Of a stretch of DNA of 43,941 nucleotides, positions 28,411 through 41,800 are shown one piece after another. The DNA is taken from NCBI GenBank assembly GCA_002478865.1, contig DLJZ01000024.1, positions 1 to 43,941 on the forward strand, read 5' to 3'. A program made the translations under genes and the position numbers. The DNA is from Hungatella sp. UBA7603 (GTDB lineage: Bacteria > Bacillota > Clostridia > Lachnospirales > Lachnospiraceae). Numbering within the stretch: the stretch's first letter is position 1; each line of letters begins with the position of its first letter. Under the pieces are notes generated by a model that did not search any database, had not been told where the DNA came from, and was given only the letters and a program-made list of their open reading frames with translations.

Positions 28411-28749
28411 ATGGCTATAATAGTTAATTCTATCTTTGGTATACTAGCAATGGTTGCCGTGGGTCTTTGCATCGAAAGTTTATATAGGCAAAGAAAAATG
28501 AATTAGTTAAAAACGGAAGCTATCTGTAAAAAAAATCCGTATGCTGTGGAGAGTTATTATCATTTAAGAGGACTGGGTATTATGGAGTATTTATATATAG
28601 AGAATAAAATGTATTCCATTATATTTTCTCAAACGACTCCGTATAATTTTGTATTTTATAGAGAGTTAGGTGACGAAGAAATAATGAATGTAGAAAGACA
28701 ATGCGAATCTAAAAATATAAAAGAGAGGATAAACAAAGTTAATTTGTAA
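28411..28749 (+). pseudogene. Small membrane-anchored protein interrupted by TAG
   Basis: ATG 28411 opens a frame with one membrane helix (S-I-F-G-I-L-A-M-V-A-V-G-L-C-I) and a basic R-Q-R-K-M-N end, then TAG at 28504-28506. The same frame runs on without a shift through K-K-N-P-Y-A-V-E-S-Y-Y to the stop at 28747, so the 67-codon frame starting at GTG 28546 is the rest of the same protein. The intact form would be about 112 residues: a membrane anchor with a soluble tail. Whether two peptides are made or the gene is dead cannot be decided from sequence. Confidence 0.5.
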
Positions 28750-28765
28750 TATCAGGAGGAATAAA

Positions 28766-28948
28766 ATGAAGTTGACAGCGAGAGATAAGGGCAAAGAGAT
28801 ACCAGTTATGGTGATTTAGGAGAATATGATAAGATATGGAGTTGTCATAGGGACTGGTAATAATCTTATCGGAATTCTTCTAAATACTGGAGAGTATATT
28901 GATGAACCGGTGAGTCGAGTAAGAAGGATTCATAAATTTCATAAATGA
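28766..28948 (+). pseudogene. Small 60-codon frame interrupted by TAG
   Basis: A strong AGGAGGA site precedes ATG 28766. After 17 codons (M-K-L-T-A-R-D-K-G-K-E-I-P-V) a TAG occurs at 28817-28819, and the frame continues to TGA at 28946 with a beta-rich part (Y-G-V-V-I-G-T-G-N-N-L-I-G-I-L-L-N-T-G) and a basic R-V-R-R-I-H-K tail. Restart at ATG 28826 is possible. No family is recognised. Confidence 0.45.
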
Positions 28949-29001
28949 GAATTTGCCATTGGAATAAGATGATGGCATATATTAGGACATTTTCCAGTTA
29001 C

Positions 29002-29030
29002 TTGATAAGTGTATTAATATATGTTATTAT
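29002..29030 (+). promoter_or_regulatory. Promoter of the 237-residue secreted protein
   Basis: TTGATA at 29002-29007, a 17-base spacer, and TATTAT at 29025-29030 preceded by TGT (extended -10). The gene's AGGAGG site follows 13 bases later, so the leader is very short. Confidence 0.7.
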
Positions 29031-29057
29031 CATTATATGAAATAGGAGGGCAAAAGT

Positions 29058-29771
29058 ATGAAAAAGAGATTAATAGGGGCAATTATATCCACGTTACTTA
29101 CCGTAACCATGGCAACACCGGCATTTGCAGAAATCATCTGGACAGCTGATAAGCTTCCGGCAGGATATACAACAAATGAGAGGGAAAATAAGGACTTTAG
29201 TTTTTATTCAGGAACTGCTATTAAGAGAGACACCTATACTTATTATATGAAAGATTTACATGGAAACTTTATGAAGAGTGCAAATTTTGCAGGAGGTATG
29301 ACTACTAATGCAGAAGGTGTAATAATACTTGGAAATGGCCATGTTGCTTCTTATGGTTCGCAACAAGGACAATTAGAATATGCAAATAGCCTTCCTTATG
29401 AAGGACTTTCCTGGTATCAAGATACTATAAAATCTACAAATGATAATGGAGTAAGTAATTTTTGGTATGGTCGTAGTAATGGCTGTTATTCTATAAGTAG
29501 ATGGGATTGGCTTATGATATCTCCAGATAGAAAAAAAGACGGACTTATGTATGCTTACTGTTTTAATGAGTATGGTTATCTTTATATTAATACCATTACA
29601 CCAGATGGCTACATGGTCAATGAGCTTGGACAACTAATGATAGATGGAAAGGTAAAAACAATCAATCCAAGAGAGATTATTGCAAATTATAATAGTTATC
29701 CTATAGGCCATTTGATCTATGATCCAGTAACAAGAGCACAAAGGGAGAAAACTCCAAATCCATTTTTCTAA
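29058..29771 (+). CDS. Small secreted protein with T-P-D-G-Y module
   Basis: A 237-residue secreted protein with a clear signal peptide (M-K-K-R-L then a hydrophobic core, cleavage after A-F-A at about 24). The mature part begins with I-I-W-T-A-D-K-L-P-A-G-Y and is rich in Tyr, Ser and Asn. Near 172-200 it has Y-C-F-N-E-Y-G-Y-L followed by T-P-D-G-Y-M-V-N-E-L-G-Q, the same terminal module that ends the wall-binding repeats of the three large proteins upstream, here without the full W-rich repeats. The remaining C-terminal part is not recognised. It has its own promoter and is followed by a strong terminator. It is probably a wall-associated companion of the giant protein encoded next. Confidence 0.75.
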   Translation: MKKRLIGAIISTLLTVTMATPAFAEIIWTADKLPAGYTTNERENKDFSFYSGTAIKRDTYTYYMKDLHGNFMKSANFAGGMTTNAEGVIILGNGHVASYGSQQGQLEYANSLPYEGLSWYQDTIKSTNDNGVSNFWYGRSNGCYSISRWDWLMISPDRKKDGLMYAYCFNEYGYLYINTITPDGYMVNELGQLMIDGKVKTINPREIIANYNSYPIGHLIYDPVTRAQREKTPNPFF

Positions 29772-29791
29772 TTAAAATAAAAGATATTATA

Positions 29792-29830
29792 AAAGACTAT
29801 CGGTTGATTCATAATCGGTGGTCTTTTTTT
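29792..29830 (+). terminator. Strong intrinsic terminator just before the giant gene
   Basis: AAAGACTATCG (29792-29802) pairs with CGGTGGTCTTT (29816-29826) over 11 bp with two G-T pairs, followed by a run of seven T. Its end is only about 15-25 bases from the start of the giant gene, leaving no room for a normal promoter between them. Confidence 0.85.
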
Positions 29831-29854
29831 GTTGCAAATTAGAGGATGAAAAAA

Positions 29855-32800
29855 ATGAAAAAACTGTTACAAGAGATTGATATTAAGAGAAAAACAGCCG
29901 GATTTTTGGCTTTGGTTTTAACCATGATGTCCTTCTTACCTTACATACCTGGAAACATAGTCTCCTTTGCAGACTATGCACAGTTGATTGAAACCGTTTC
30001 ACTACCTTCTTGGGATGCCAGTAGGTATGAAGGTGATGCGAGCGCTAAGGGATATCAACCTACGGGGCTAATGTATGAAAATAAGGTGTTTCATTTAGGG
30101 GCGCCTGTAAAAGATGGAAATTTTCCAGCTGGGGCCAAACAGTACCTGATAGAAAATAAACAGCATAGTAATGGAACTTATAAGGAATATGATAAAACAT
30201 TCATCTACTGTGTGGAAGGTCATACGGAAAATGCGATGATTCACCTTGGAAGTCAAGCTTTTTTAGAAAAAGTGTGGACACCAGCAGACCCACCCGAAGT
30301 ATTTCCCAAAGGAGATAATGCAAACAATAAGATTCTTAAGCAGTTTAACTTTCTTATGATTATTTATGCGACGCATATGGGACGAAATGACAGCGTTGAA
30401 GCCTGTAATGATGTCAATGCAGGAACCGCAAAGTATATTGTGGCATCCATCGTCAACTGGATGGCTGCAGATGAATGCAAGTTTACTGGTGATTTTAAGG
30501 CTGATCTGCAACTATTTCGTGATGATGCAAATTATAAATCTGTTATTCAGCAGATGAATCCTAATGCTGTAGGGGATCGCTCTGTGTACAATCAATTAGC
30601 CAGTAGAAGTGTTGCTCCAGAGTATGCTGCCAGAGGGTGCGAAAACTGGGCCGAGTGGATGTTTGGAAATATATGGGATGCAGCTAGTATTACAGGCCAA
30701 TTTACAACTGATTCAGAAGAAACGGTCTACTTTGCCAAGATGGATCATTCTACAGATGCTTATACCATTACAATTCCTTATCCCAATGAGACGGTAAAGG
30801 CTTACTATCAAGGCTTTTCAGCAAAAGATCTTTATGGAGACTGGACGTATAGTGGTCCTACGGATGCTGGTCTTGTATTCACCTCTCAGTCTGGAGATGT
30901 TCCAGATGATGGGAAAGGAGTTGGTACCCTTTACTGGTTAAACCCGTCTCAGGTGGGGGCAGAGCTGGCGAAGGATCTTGGCTCTGCCGGGCTTGCAACT
31001 TTTAAATTTTATACTCAAGATCTTGGAGATCCGTGGGGATTGACTTATGCTTTTGATAGATCCCAGACCTACTTTGCTGCCAAACTTGACAAAGAGTTAG
31101 AAGTACACGTTCGAATTGGTTCAGGTAAAGGCGGACAAGTAAAACGATACAAACATACGGAGGGGTTTGGAGCTAGTTATAACGTGTCACTGTCTACTTT
31201 TGATTCAGAGACAGGAAAGCCTCTGGCTGGTTCCCAGTTTGATATCTTAGAGAAATTTGATGATTCCCAACTTGATGATACAGACCTGGACCTTGATGAT
31301 TCGGGGAGCTATTCTTCCAATCTCGGCTCTTTAACTGGGGCTTCCTGGGAAGAGGATGCGGGAGGGGATGAAGAGCGAATCTCTAACAATTACAGCGGAG
31401 ATACCGGATTAAATGATTCAGATTCAAACCGTTATAACCAGGGGAATTCATCCGGCTCTCAGTTTGAGCGATGGAGTGATCCGGAAAAAGATCCTTGTCC
31501 AGAAGATAAACATATTACAGGTGAAGGCGGAGAGCTTCACTACGTGAATTCCCAAGGAAAGATAGTGAATAAAAAAGCCCATTCTGATAATAAAAATTAT
31601 ACCTATGAAAAAGGGTATTGTTCTGGCCACCCGGCCCCAGTGGTTGAGTACGAGGAAGTACCAGAACCAGAATATGACGAAGAGACGGATGAACAGACCA
31701 ATGCCGATGAGATTGAAGCCGTGGAACAACGGAACCAGGCCCTTCATGATACCAAATGGGCCGAGTGGCTGGCCGGAGTGCAGGAGTGTGAGCGCCTGGT
31801 AGAAAAAGGTGGTTTCTTTCATGCCATCGATACAAGCGGCGCACCACAAAAGGAAGCATTAGAACAGGACCGGGATCAGTTTTATAAGGACTTCATTTCC
31901 TTAGATTATGAGTACTCGGCCAAGGAAACCACACCGGCTCCAGGTTATACCCTTCATGGTAGCCACCCCGATGATATCACAGTGGAATGGAGAACTGTTT
32001 CCTCCAGTGAGTATAAGAATTACCGATCCTCTGGTTTTCGCTCTGGAAGCATGGAGGAAGGATCAGATTTGGAATCAGAATCCGATTCTTTTGATACGTC
32101 CTTCATACAGCAAAATGATTTCACCTCTAGACAAGACCTACTGATGGGATTTGGGGCCGTAGAACAAGTAGATGTGGTTGACGAAAGGGATTTTATAGTA
32201 TCTCACCATGAGGAAGAAACGGAAATTGATACAGAGATAGAAGCCTCTTCAGATAATGAAACAATGGAGCAAACGGAAGCAGAAACACAGCTAGAAACCG
32301 AAACTGAGAGTCAAAAAGAAACGGAAGCGGAAGAAACAAAAGAAGTAATATCAGAATCAACGGAAGCAGAAACAGAAACTAGAGCAGAAGCGCCGGAAGA
32401 GACAACAGAAGCAGAAACGAAAGCAGATGTACCGAAGGAAACAACGGTACAAAGGGTAGAAGAGACTCAGGAGTCCCAAGTGGAAACGCTGGCAGAGACG
32501 ATATCGGAAACACTTCCTATGGAACTTCCCCAACCAGTCAAGAAAAAAAAGGCTACTCTATCCCAAGCAGATGCTATTGACGGAGGAATCTCCTTTACCG
32601 GCTTTTTTGAACACATAAAGGCAAGTATCACATCAAGCCTTCGAATGGTAGCGAACAAAACAAACTCCTTATTTAAGCTTACTGGTAAGAAAAAGGGGTC
32701 CGGAGGAAGCTCCTCCTTATCTTCACTTCCAGAATCCACGGAGACCAGTCGGATCTCTCCACCAAATTCTTCTATCGTTGACTGGACTTTTATCGTTTAC

Positions 32801-35800
32801 GATCACCGGGTCGAAGGCGATATCCATATCAATAAAAAAGATATGGACCTAAAGAAAGGGGAAACCGGTAACTACAACGCTTACGGAGATACTCAGGGAG
32901 ATGGCAGCATGGAGGGAGCCGTTTATGGGTTGTTTGCAGCTACGGATATTTTCCATCCTGACGGACATTCCGGAGTTGTCTTTCAAAAGGATAACTTAGT
33001 TTCCGTAGCAACGACTGACCGGAATGGAGATGCCAGTTTTTTAACCATTACCCAGGCACCTGGCTATACCTTTAACTATCAAGCGGGAGCCATTGAAAAA
33101 ACACAAGGTGGGTTTGCAGATCGTGCCCCCACAAATCTCCATACCTCTATGGGAAAAGCTATTAGTAAAGAGGCAGATATGGAGCGGTTTAAAGGCCATA
33201 CCTCCCGTGGAAGCAGTATCTCCATGACAGATAGCCGAAATGAGACTTCTTCCGGATATCAAAAGCTTTCCTCTAACCAGGGACGAGACGGCACTGGAGA
33301 AGGAAGTCATTTCTATCCCATTGAAAACAATGAGGCCCTAAACGGAAATGCCTGGATCGGCCGGCCACTTTTAGTCGGTGCAGACGGAACCCAGTATTAC
33401 ATTAAGGAACTGGCCCGCTCAGAGGGCTATGAACTTTCCGTATATGGAAAGGCTGCAGCTCTCACAAATCGGGAAGCTTTTGAAGCCGGAGGGAAACCAT
33501 CGGCAGAGGGAACCGTTTCAGCCGGAAGCCTGGAAGTGGACCGCTTAAAGAAAAGCAATTCTTTTACCATAAAAAGCAGTGGCACCACCAACGGGTATCA
33601 GATCTATGCCCAGGGAATCCCGGCAGGAGCTACCTTTTATGAAACTAAAAGCCAGATCGTGGAAGATCCAAAGGGGACCCATACGGAGTATGTTTCCAGG
33701 GAAGAAACCGCCCTGGCAGAAGAAGCCGGAGCCAAGGTCATTATAAACGGCCAAAGCGTGACCGCAAAGGCAGGGGATACCATCTCTCTACCAAATGGAG
33801 AGAGCGTTGTGGTAAGCCAGGTATCCGATCCGGAATATGATTACACTGCAGTTCGTCCGGACAATGCCCTGCGCTATACCATTCCTACCTTTGAAGATAA
33901 GAAAAACACAGAAGACTTAATGGATGATGCCAATGCAGCATTAAAGAAAGCTTTCTTTAAGGAACCAGATGAGGGAGCGCCCTGGATGTTAGTCCCTGTG
34001 GAGGGGGAAACCTTTGAGGATCAGGCGAAGAGCTTATATGAAGGCATGGAGGAAGCTGGACTTTCCGTTTTCAACTGCTTACGCATTCAGGAGATCACCG
34101 ATGGAAATGCAGTGATCCGTTATTCCTACCGGGTAGGCACTTCGATCTCTTCCGGTATTTACGATGAAGCCAGAAAAATAGTTTTTGTTAAACAACCAAT
34201 CACTTACAAGATCAAGGGAGCTGAAGTTTCTGGATATGTATATCTTCCTTACACCATCAATCAACTGGAGGATTATAAGGAAAATAGTAACGGCTTTCTT
34301 ACTTTTGCCAAGGTAAAAGCCGGGGAGCTTTCAAAGAAACAGGTGATTTTTCCAGAGGACCTAAACACAATCACCTTACAGGAAAGCCCAGAGCGTACCT
34401 ACTGGGTATACAATCAGGGCGAACCGATCCGAAACAATGACGGAAGTATCAAAAAAGTCATGGTACAAGGTGAAATCCAGGTAGCACCTGGCTATGAATT
34501 AAAGGACGTGGATACACCTGTGACTGCCATATATGACGGAACGGGATACATCATAGAAGCACCGGGAAGTGATGAGAGCAAAACAAAAGAGTACCGGATC
34601 AAATACAACACAGAGCTGATGGAAGGGATCTATACCACTCCACAAGAATATGCAGAGTACTATGGTAACATTTCTGTCACGCCAAAGATGGCCAGTGCTG
34701 GAAGCTACATTGAATCGGTGACGCTTCGCTATGACCGAACCCGGATTGATTCTGACGGCGGGACCAGACAAGCCCCCGTTTCCTTACAGGGACGGGCCAT
34801 CATGCAAAAGGTAAAGATCACAAAGGATATATCCGTTCAGGCGGATGGAACCTATGAAGATAATACGTATGCAAACGCTGGAGGAACGGATAAGTATACC
34901 AAAGAGGGCGGTGGAACAGAAAATAACGCAGCATATAAGAAAAACTTCCGGTTTAAAGCCTATTTAAAATCCAACTTAGAACGGCTTTACCGGGCAGAGG
35001 ATGGAAGCATACTCTGGCAAGACCGGAATGGAAATACCGTGGATATCAAAGCTTACCGGGAGGCATTTCCGAACAAGGTACAAAAGCTATACACCAACGT
35101 GGACCACCAGACAGATCCACTCTTTAAGGAATCCAACAAGGCAGCAATCGCAAACGCCGAACTTTATAGTTTCTTACCAGATACTGGCCTGATCAACACA
35201 GATCAGAATCAGGGATATACTGCGATCTTGGAAAAGACAAATCAGAAGGTAAAGGATGGCGTTGGGAATGAAACAGCGATAAGTCTCTATAACTACGAAA
35301 AGTTCTTTGATGCCGTAAAAGTAGCCAATGAAGATAAATGGGACTGGACAGACAATGGCAGCACGTCATTCAAACCATTTGCCTGGATCAAACAACTCCT
35401 ATTCGGAACAGAAGGAGGAGAGAAGGAATATCCGGCCATTCATAACAATTTGAACATGAGAAATAACTTGAATACATCCGGAGATGCAGAAAGCAACTCT
35501 GAACGTTCGGATCATGTTCGCCAGTTTGCTATTACCTGGTACCTAGACGATGAAGTGGCAGAGCTGGTAAAAAAGAATCCGGCCGGAGAAACAGAGGGAG
35601 CTTCCGAACCGGAGAAATATCCAGATGAGATTTATGATAAGGCTCTTTCCGAAGCCATTAAAAAAGCAGAGAACTATTTAAAACCATTCTTCAGCTATGA
35701 CCTTGATGAAATCTATTCCATTCACTGGGACAGTGAATCAGAGGGAGGAAAAGATAAGGACACGACAACCCTAAGCGCCGACCAGGAAGATGGAGAGGCA

Positions 35801-38800
35801 AAGTATTGTTATGGCGTATCAGAATATCTCCCCTACGGCACTTATGTGGCTGTAGAACAGCAGCCTTTTAACAAAGATTTAGGGGATTTTTTCAACAAGC
35901 ATTATAAGACAGATGCTCCAAAGGAGATCGAGCTACCAGCCGTATACGAAGGTGGAAAATCTGGATCAGACAAAACACCGGAGAAGCTGGCCAACTATTA
36001 TCGTTACAATGTGGCAGATACTGTTTCTCAGCTTTCTTCCAAATACCACATCCGTTTCAATGAGGAATGGCCAGGAGAAAATGGAGAAGACAAGAGAACG
36101 TATGTGGTCCGGTCACACAGCCGGTTAGGAGATTATGAGATTTATCCTTATGGGCTGGATCTTCAGGCAATTTCTGGCTCTGCTCCTGGAGATACATCTG
36201 GGAAAGGGCACTTTACCATTACCCAGGAAAAAAATGATCCAGGAAAAGATTACTATAACACCATGATCCACCCCAAAGAAGCCGGAGGCAGCCCTGGCAG
36301 CCATTACCTGGCAGACGATGGAAACGCCGGAAAGACAACGCCAAACGGTTCCACCTATGAGACCAATGGCGTAGAAAGAATCTATCGTTATGGTTCTATC
36401 TCAGAGGACAAACAAATCTATAACCAGGTTGCTTTTCCGTCAGGGAGTGGAGTGATCTATCGGGATCACGTAACGGCCATGGAGGGAATGCAGACCGCCT
36501 ATGATGGCAAGTATGCTTCCATGTTAGTTCCCTGGTCTGTGACAGAACCAGCGAATGAGCAGACGGATACCGATCAGAATCAGAATGGGGCCTCCAGTTA
36601 TAAAGGGTATGGATACCGAAAGTTTACAAACACCTTTTACAAGAGCCAGTTAAGAGTCGAAAAGCTAGATTCAGAAACTGGAGAAAACATTTTGCATGAT
36701 GGGGCTATTTTTGCCCTGTATGCCGCTTCCAGAGAAGACGGAGAAACCACGGATGGTCTGGTAAAGTTCTATGAAACAGATACCAAAATCAAAGGCTCTA
36801 AGGAGTTTTTAGAAGCCATGGGAGCGGAAAAAATTAGTAAAGTTGATGATCTACAAGGGGAAGTAGATCAGACTCTATGGTCTGGAATCGTCCCGGCAGG
36901 AACCCCTATTTGCGAGGAAGCAAAGCAAGTAATTCTTTCCGATCAGGAAGGACGAAGGACCGGACAGTTTGAAGCATTTACCACCACTAGAGACAGTCTT
37001 CAGGCCAAGGAAGAGGATAACACAAGAACAGAGAATCAGGATCAAAACACCGGATATCTTGTGACACCAGAGCCTCTAGGAGCAGGGACCTATGTCCTAT
37101 GTGAAGTCAGACCACCAGCTGGTTATGTGAGAACAAAACCAGTAGCCATCGAGATCTATTCCGATCAGACCACCTATTACTTGGACGGTAACCGGGATGA
37201 GAGAGTGGCTGCAGCCATTTACGAGAATCATAATAAAGATGGAACCATAAAAGAAGATACCGCAAGGATCTATGTTGGAAATACCCCAATCCGCTTAGAA
37301 GTATCTAAGATAAAGGATTCAGCTCAAACAATCACCTACCAGACAGAAACCAGAGTGGAAGGAACAGAGCTGGAATTAAAGCAGAAATACGGAGCGGAGA
37401 ATTTAGAATTTGGCTATAAAAACGGAACGTACTTAGGATATGGCTGGTTCAAAGGAACCTTAGAAGCACTTCTTGCTAGAAAAGAGGCTGGGGAAGATGT
37501 GGAGCCAGTTTACTTCAATGGCGTATTTGCAGGATACGGCCTGGTATCCAGACTACTGGATACCGCTGATGATAAAAACCGCTACGCAGCCGGAGCAAAG
37601 ATGGCGCTTTACGATGCCATTGAAATCAAAGAAAACGGAGACAGTGGTGATTACGGATATGATGGCGTGGAAGTGATAAGGGACCGGAACAATAACATCC
37701 AGTCCATGAAAGTGAAAAAAGGATACGCTGGAACCACTGTTGAGTTCATTAACAAACAAGATCAGGAAGGAAGCTTGTCCGGAGGAACCGGGGAAGGTAC
37801 CTGGACGTATCAGACCATTGACCGAGAGGATACTGACATTCTCTTCTATTCACTGGCAGATTTAACAGTTACAGAGACCGGAACCGATGGAGCCGTCTAC
37901 GGCTATGACAGAAACAGCAATAAGGTATCTGTAAAAAACCGGGAATCCATCTTTGTGTTAAAGGCAGGAAAGCAGGTCTTTGAACTGACCGGAGGAGATT
38001 TAAGTAAAGTCCACTATAAAAAGGCAGATAAGCGCCTAACACTTCCTTCCGGCACAACACTTTATCACTTAGATGAAGAAGGAAACCGGGATACATTTGT
38101 TAATCCTACCACCGGTATGGCCTTTATCCGGAATAGCGGAGCAGACTCTGCCAAAGAGGGAGACAAGCTCCTTGTATGGACAATAAAGCTATCAAAGAAT
38201 AAAACCGGGGCCATCATAGCCAGGGAAAAAATTAAAACGTTCCGGATTGCTACGGTAAATGCAGACACAGATCAAGAATACACTACGGGAACGTACCAGG
38301 GAAAAACCTTTCAAAAGAGCATGAATCCCGTTTTAAATGGTCATGGCCTACCAGAGTATTATCAAAAGTCTAATGAAACCTATAAAAAAGGAGATCCTAT
38401 CTATGATATTGATGGGGATTACGTGCGCTATAAATACGATGATCTCTTAGATGCTTTCAATAAGGCAGCTTACCGAATCAATAATAAAGCCGGAAGAGAC
38501 TCCATAGGTGCGGAGGAAAATATCACAGACGATCCGAAGCTCTATCATCGCCAGGGGGAAGCCTGGGTAATGGAAAACACCTGGATTACTGGAGAGAAAT
38601 ATCCAAACAATCCGTTCCAATCGGATATGACAGTGGGACAAGCGGACATGTTAAAACGTGTTATTCCAGGGAAGTACATAATGGAAGAAGTAAAGGCACC
38701 TTCTGGTTATCAAAAAGGGCTTCCCCAAGGAGTCACGGTGAGGGAAAGCAAAGAAGTGCAAACCATCAGTATGGAAGATCCGAAGATTAAGGTGGAAATC

Positions 38801-41800
38801 ACAAAGACGGATGCTGCCAGTCAGTACCGGATGCCAGTTATTAGTGATTACCAAGACGGCCTTGTTGTGACGGAACCCAAAGGCGCTTACAGCTATAAGC
38901 AGATCAATGGAGCGCACCTGGTCATTTATAAAGCTAAGAGGGTTTCCACTACGGACAGCAACACCTATCCCAAAGGCTATTACCTGGTAAAAGCAGAAGA
39001 CAAACCGGCTGAGTGGACCGTGGAGGATTCCGTAAATAACAAGCCAGTGCCGATTGTAGCCGACTGGATCACAGATGGAAAGGCCAAGTACTTGGAAGGA
39101 ATACCTGCTGGAGATTATATTTTGGAAGAGATCGAAGCAGCAAGCGGATATGTAAGAACATCAAAAAAGGTTACTGTAAAGCCCGCCGGTGATGTTCAGA
39201 CCATTGATTTAACCAACGATCACACCAAGCTGGAAATCTATAAATACTATTTAGACAGTAAAGAAAATAAGTCACTGTTACCAAATGATCACGCTGCAGG
39301 TCTTGCCCTTTATGAAGCAAAGACAGACCAAGACGGAACCATTATGATGGAAGAGGGAAAACCGCAGTACGATCCAACAAAAAAAGTAGGGGACTGGACT
39401 ACGGACAATCTGGTCGATTACACAGATCTTACAGAAAAAAGTACGAAGTTTGCGGATCGCATGAAAGGCTTCTTAGCTTTAACGGATAATAAATCCAGTT
39501 TTCTTACGGATTTTGAAGCTGCATGCCGGGAAAAGGGAGAAGAACTTACCTATCTCACCTGGTACACCAGAAACGGAAAGCGGAGTGCAGAAAGGACGGG
39601 TAGCATATCAACTGGAAAGGGAGAGAGCATCACCCAGACCTGGCTTACTGATACTGGGGCCACAATCCGGATCACCATTTACCGGAATGTAACAAACGGT
39701 GCCCTTGATTCCGATGGGAAGCTGCCACTCAACTTTGAATACCAGTTCAACTATAAGGAAAATAACGGAATAAAATCCTATGACACCTTAGAGGGAATGC
39801 ACCGCTTCGATTATCTGCCTCTAAACGCAGAAAAGGATGGAAAGAAAATTGGAACCTATGTGCTGGTGGAAGAAAAAGTCCCAGACGGATTCGAACCAGC
39901 TGATCCAAAAGCAATTATCCTAACAGAAACAGGAGCCGTACAGCGAGTCAGTCTACAGAATGAAGAAAAGTTTATCAATGTTTTAAAGGTTGTTTCTGAT
40001 GGAACCAATCAGTATGCAGCGGAAGGAGCAGAACTAGCCCTATACAAAGCTTCAGAAGATGGAAGCTTACTAAAAGATGAAGGTCACCTCATAGAGACCT
40101 GGGAATCCGGATCTGACGGACGTTATACCAAAGAGGATCAATTCAACAACAAGATCATCGAAGGATTTCAAGTGGGAGATTTAAAACCTCACAGGATTAG
40201 TAAGGTCCAATACGGAACTTACTACATCGTGGAACTCACACCGCCGGCTTATATGCAAAAAGCAGATCCAGTGAAAATTGAAGTAGGCGCAGAAAAGATT
40301 CCGGTTTACCGAATCATCAATATCCCAACCGTTGGAGCGTTAGAAATCAATAAAAAAGCTTCAGACACTACGGAGGGCTTAGAAAATGCCCGATTTAAAG
40401 TAACAAACACCAATACAGGAACTTTCTGGCATATGGCGACCGACAAAGAAGGAAGTGCAGTTTTAAAAGATCTCCCTGTGGGAATTGTGTTGGCAAATGG
40501 AACTATAAAACCCTATACCTATACAATAGAAGAAGTATCCCCACCAGACCTATACCAAATCAAAGGAGGAATTAGAACATTTCAATTTGATAAAACACAA
40601 AGTGAGAAGATAGTAATAAATACACACAGTGTAATCAACAATCCAACAAATATCAGCATAAAAAAGACCAATTTTAATACAGGTCTAGCATTAGAGGGTG
40701 CTGAAATAGCTGTTTATGAAGCTACCGTAGTTGATGGTACATATCAAAAAGTGGGAGAACCGATTGAAAAGACCATATCTGGTCAAAATGGATTCACTTT
40801 ATCAAAAAAACTGTCTGCTGGCCACGTTTACATCCTTGAGGAAACCAAAGCACCAACTGGATATACAATAGCAAACCCAATTATCTTCACTATGAATAAG
40901 GCAGGCACAGGAATCCAAAATATTTCAAATGACTTTAATGTAATCAAATTGGCACAAAGCAATGGATCCATCCAAGCACTTACGATAACTGGTCGGGTAC
41001 CTGTAAAAGTTTATACCGCATTAAAGGACCTTGATACTGGAGCGGAATTACCAAGTATAATAGGAACAAGCGGCAATCAAACTTTATCAGAGAAAATCGG
41101 GATTGAAGATGGTCATTTATATGAAATTACAGAGTATACCAAATATTCTGATGGAAGAACGGTGAAGACAAATAAGGAAACGAAACGTATTTATTTAAAT
41201 GAGAGCAGAATCTATAACCTTCCCTCCAGAACGTATTTACAGACCAAACAGGAGCTGACAGATCCCAATGGAAGCATTCTTTCAAGCTGGATCGTAAATG
41301 AAAATAACTATGATCATACCATTTATAATCCATTAACAAAAGAAATTCCAATCGCCCAGGTCACTAGTGACATTGGAGCAAATCACAGTGCAGTTAAAAA
41401 TGGAAATGTTATTAGATACAGTATTTCTTATGAAAACCCCTACAACCAACCCACGGACATATCCATAAAGGCAGTGCTCGGTGATAATTTGGAATACCTG
41501 CGTTCTACCAAACTTGGAAGTGGATTAAACAAGATTATCACCTGGAACCTATCAGAAGTCCCACCTCATGAAAAGGGAACCGTTGATCTGGTAGTGGTGG
41601 TAGATGGAGAGGAAGGAAAACAGGCAACGGTACATTTTAATACAACTGCCAAAGAAATAAAGAATCAAACCACCCTTTCCAACGTGATTTCTCCCCCTGG
41701 ATCAATTACATTGGTGAACAAATTGACTGGAATGGGTAAAAACCAGGCAGATGAATTCACCTATCATATAAAGCTAACTGATCCGTCACAGGAATTATTA

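Noticed and set aside
17818..28948. Genome-wide recoding of TGA or TAG
   Set aside because: Large neighbouring genes use normal stops and remain intact, and RF1 with its methyltransferase is present; three isolated stops are better explained by decay or local effects.
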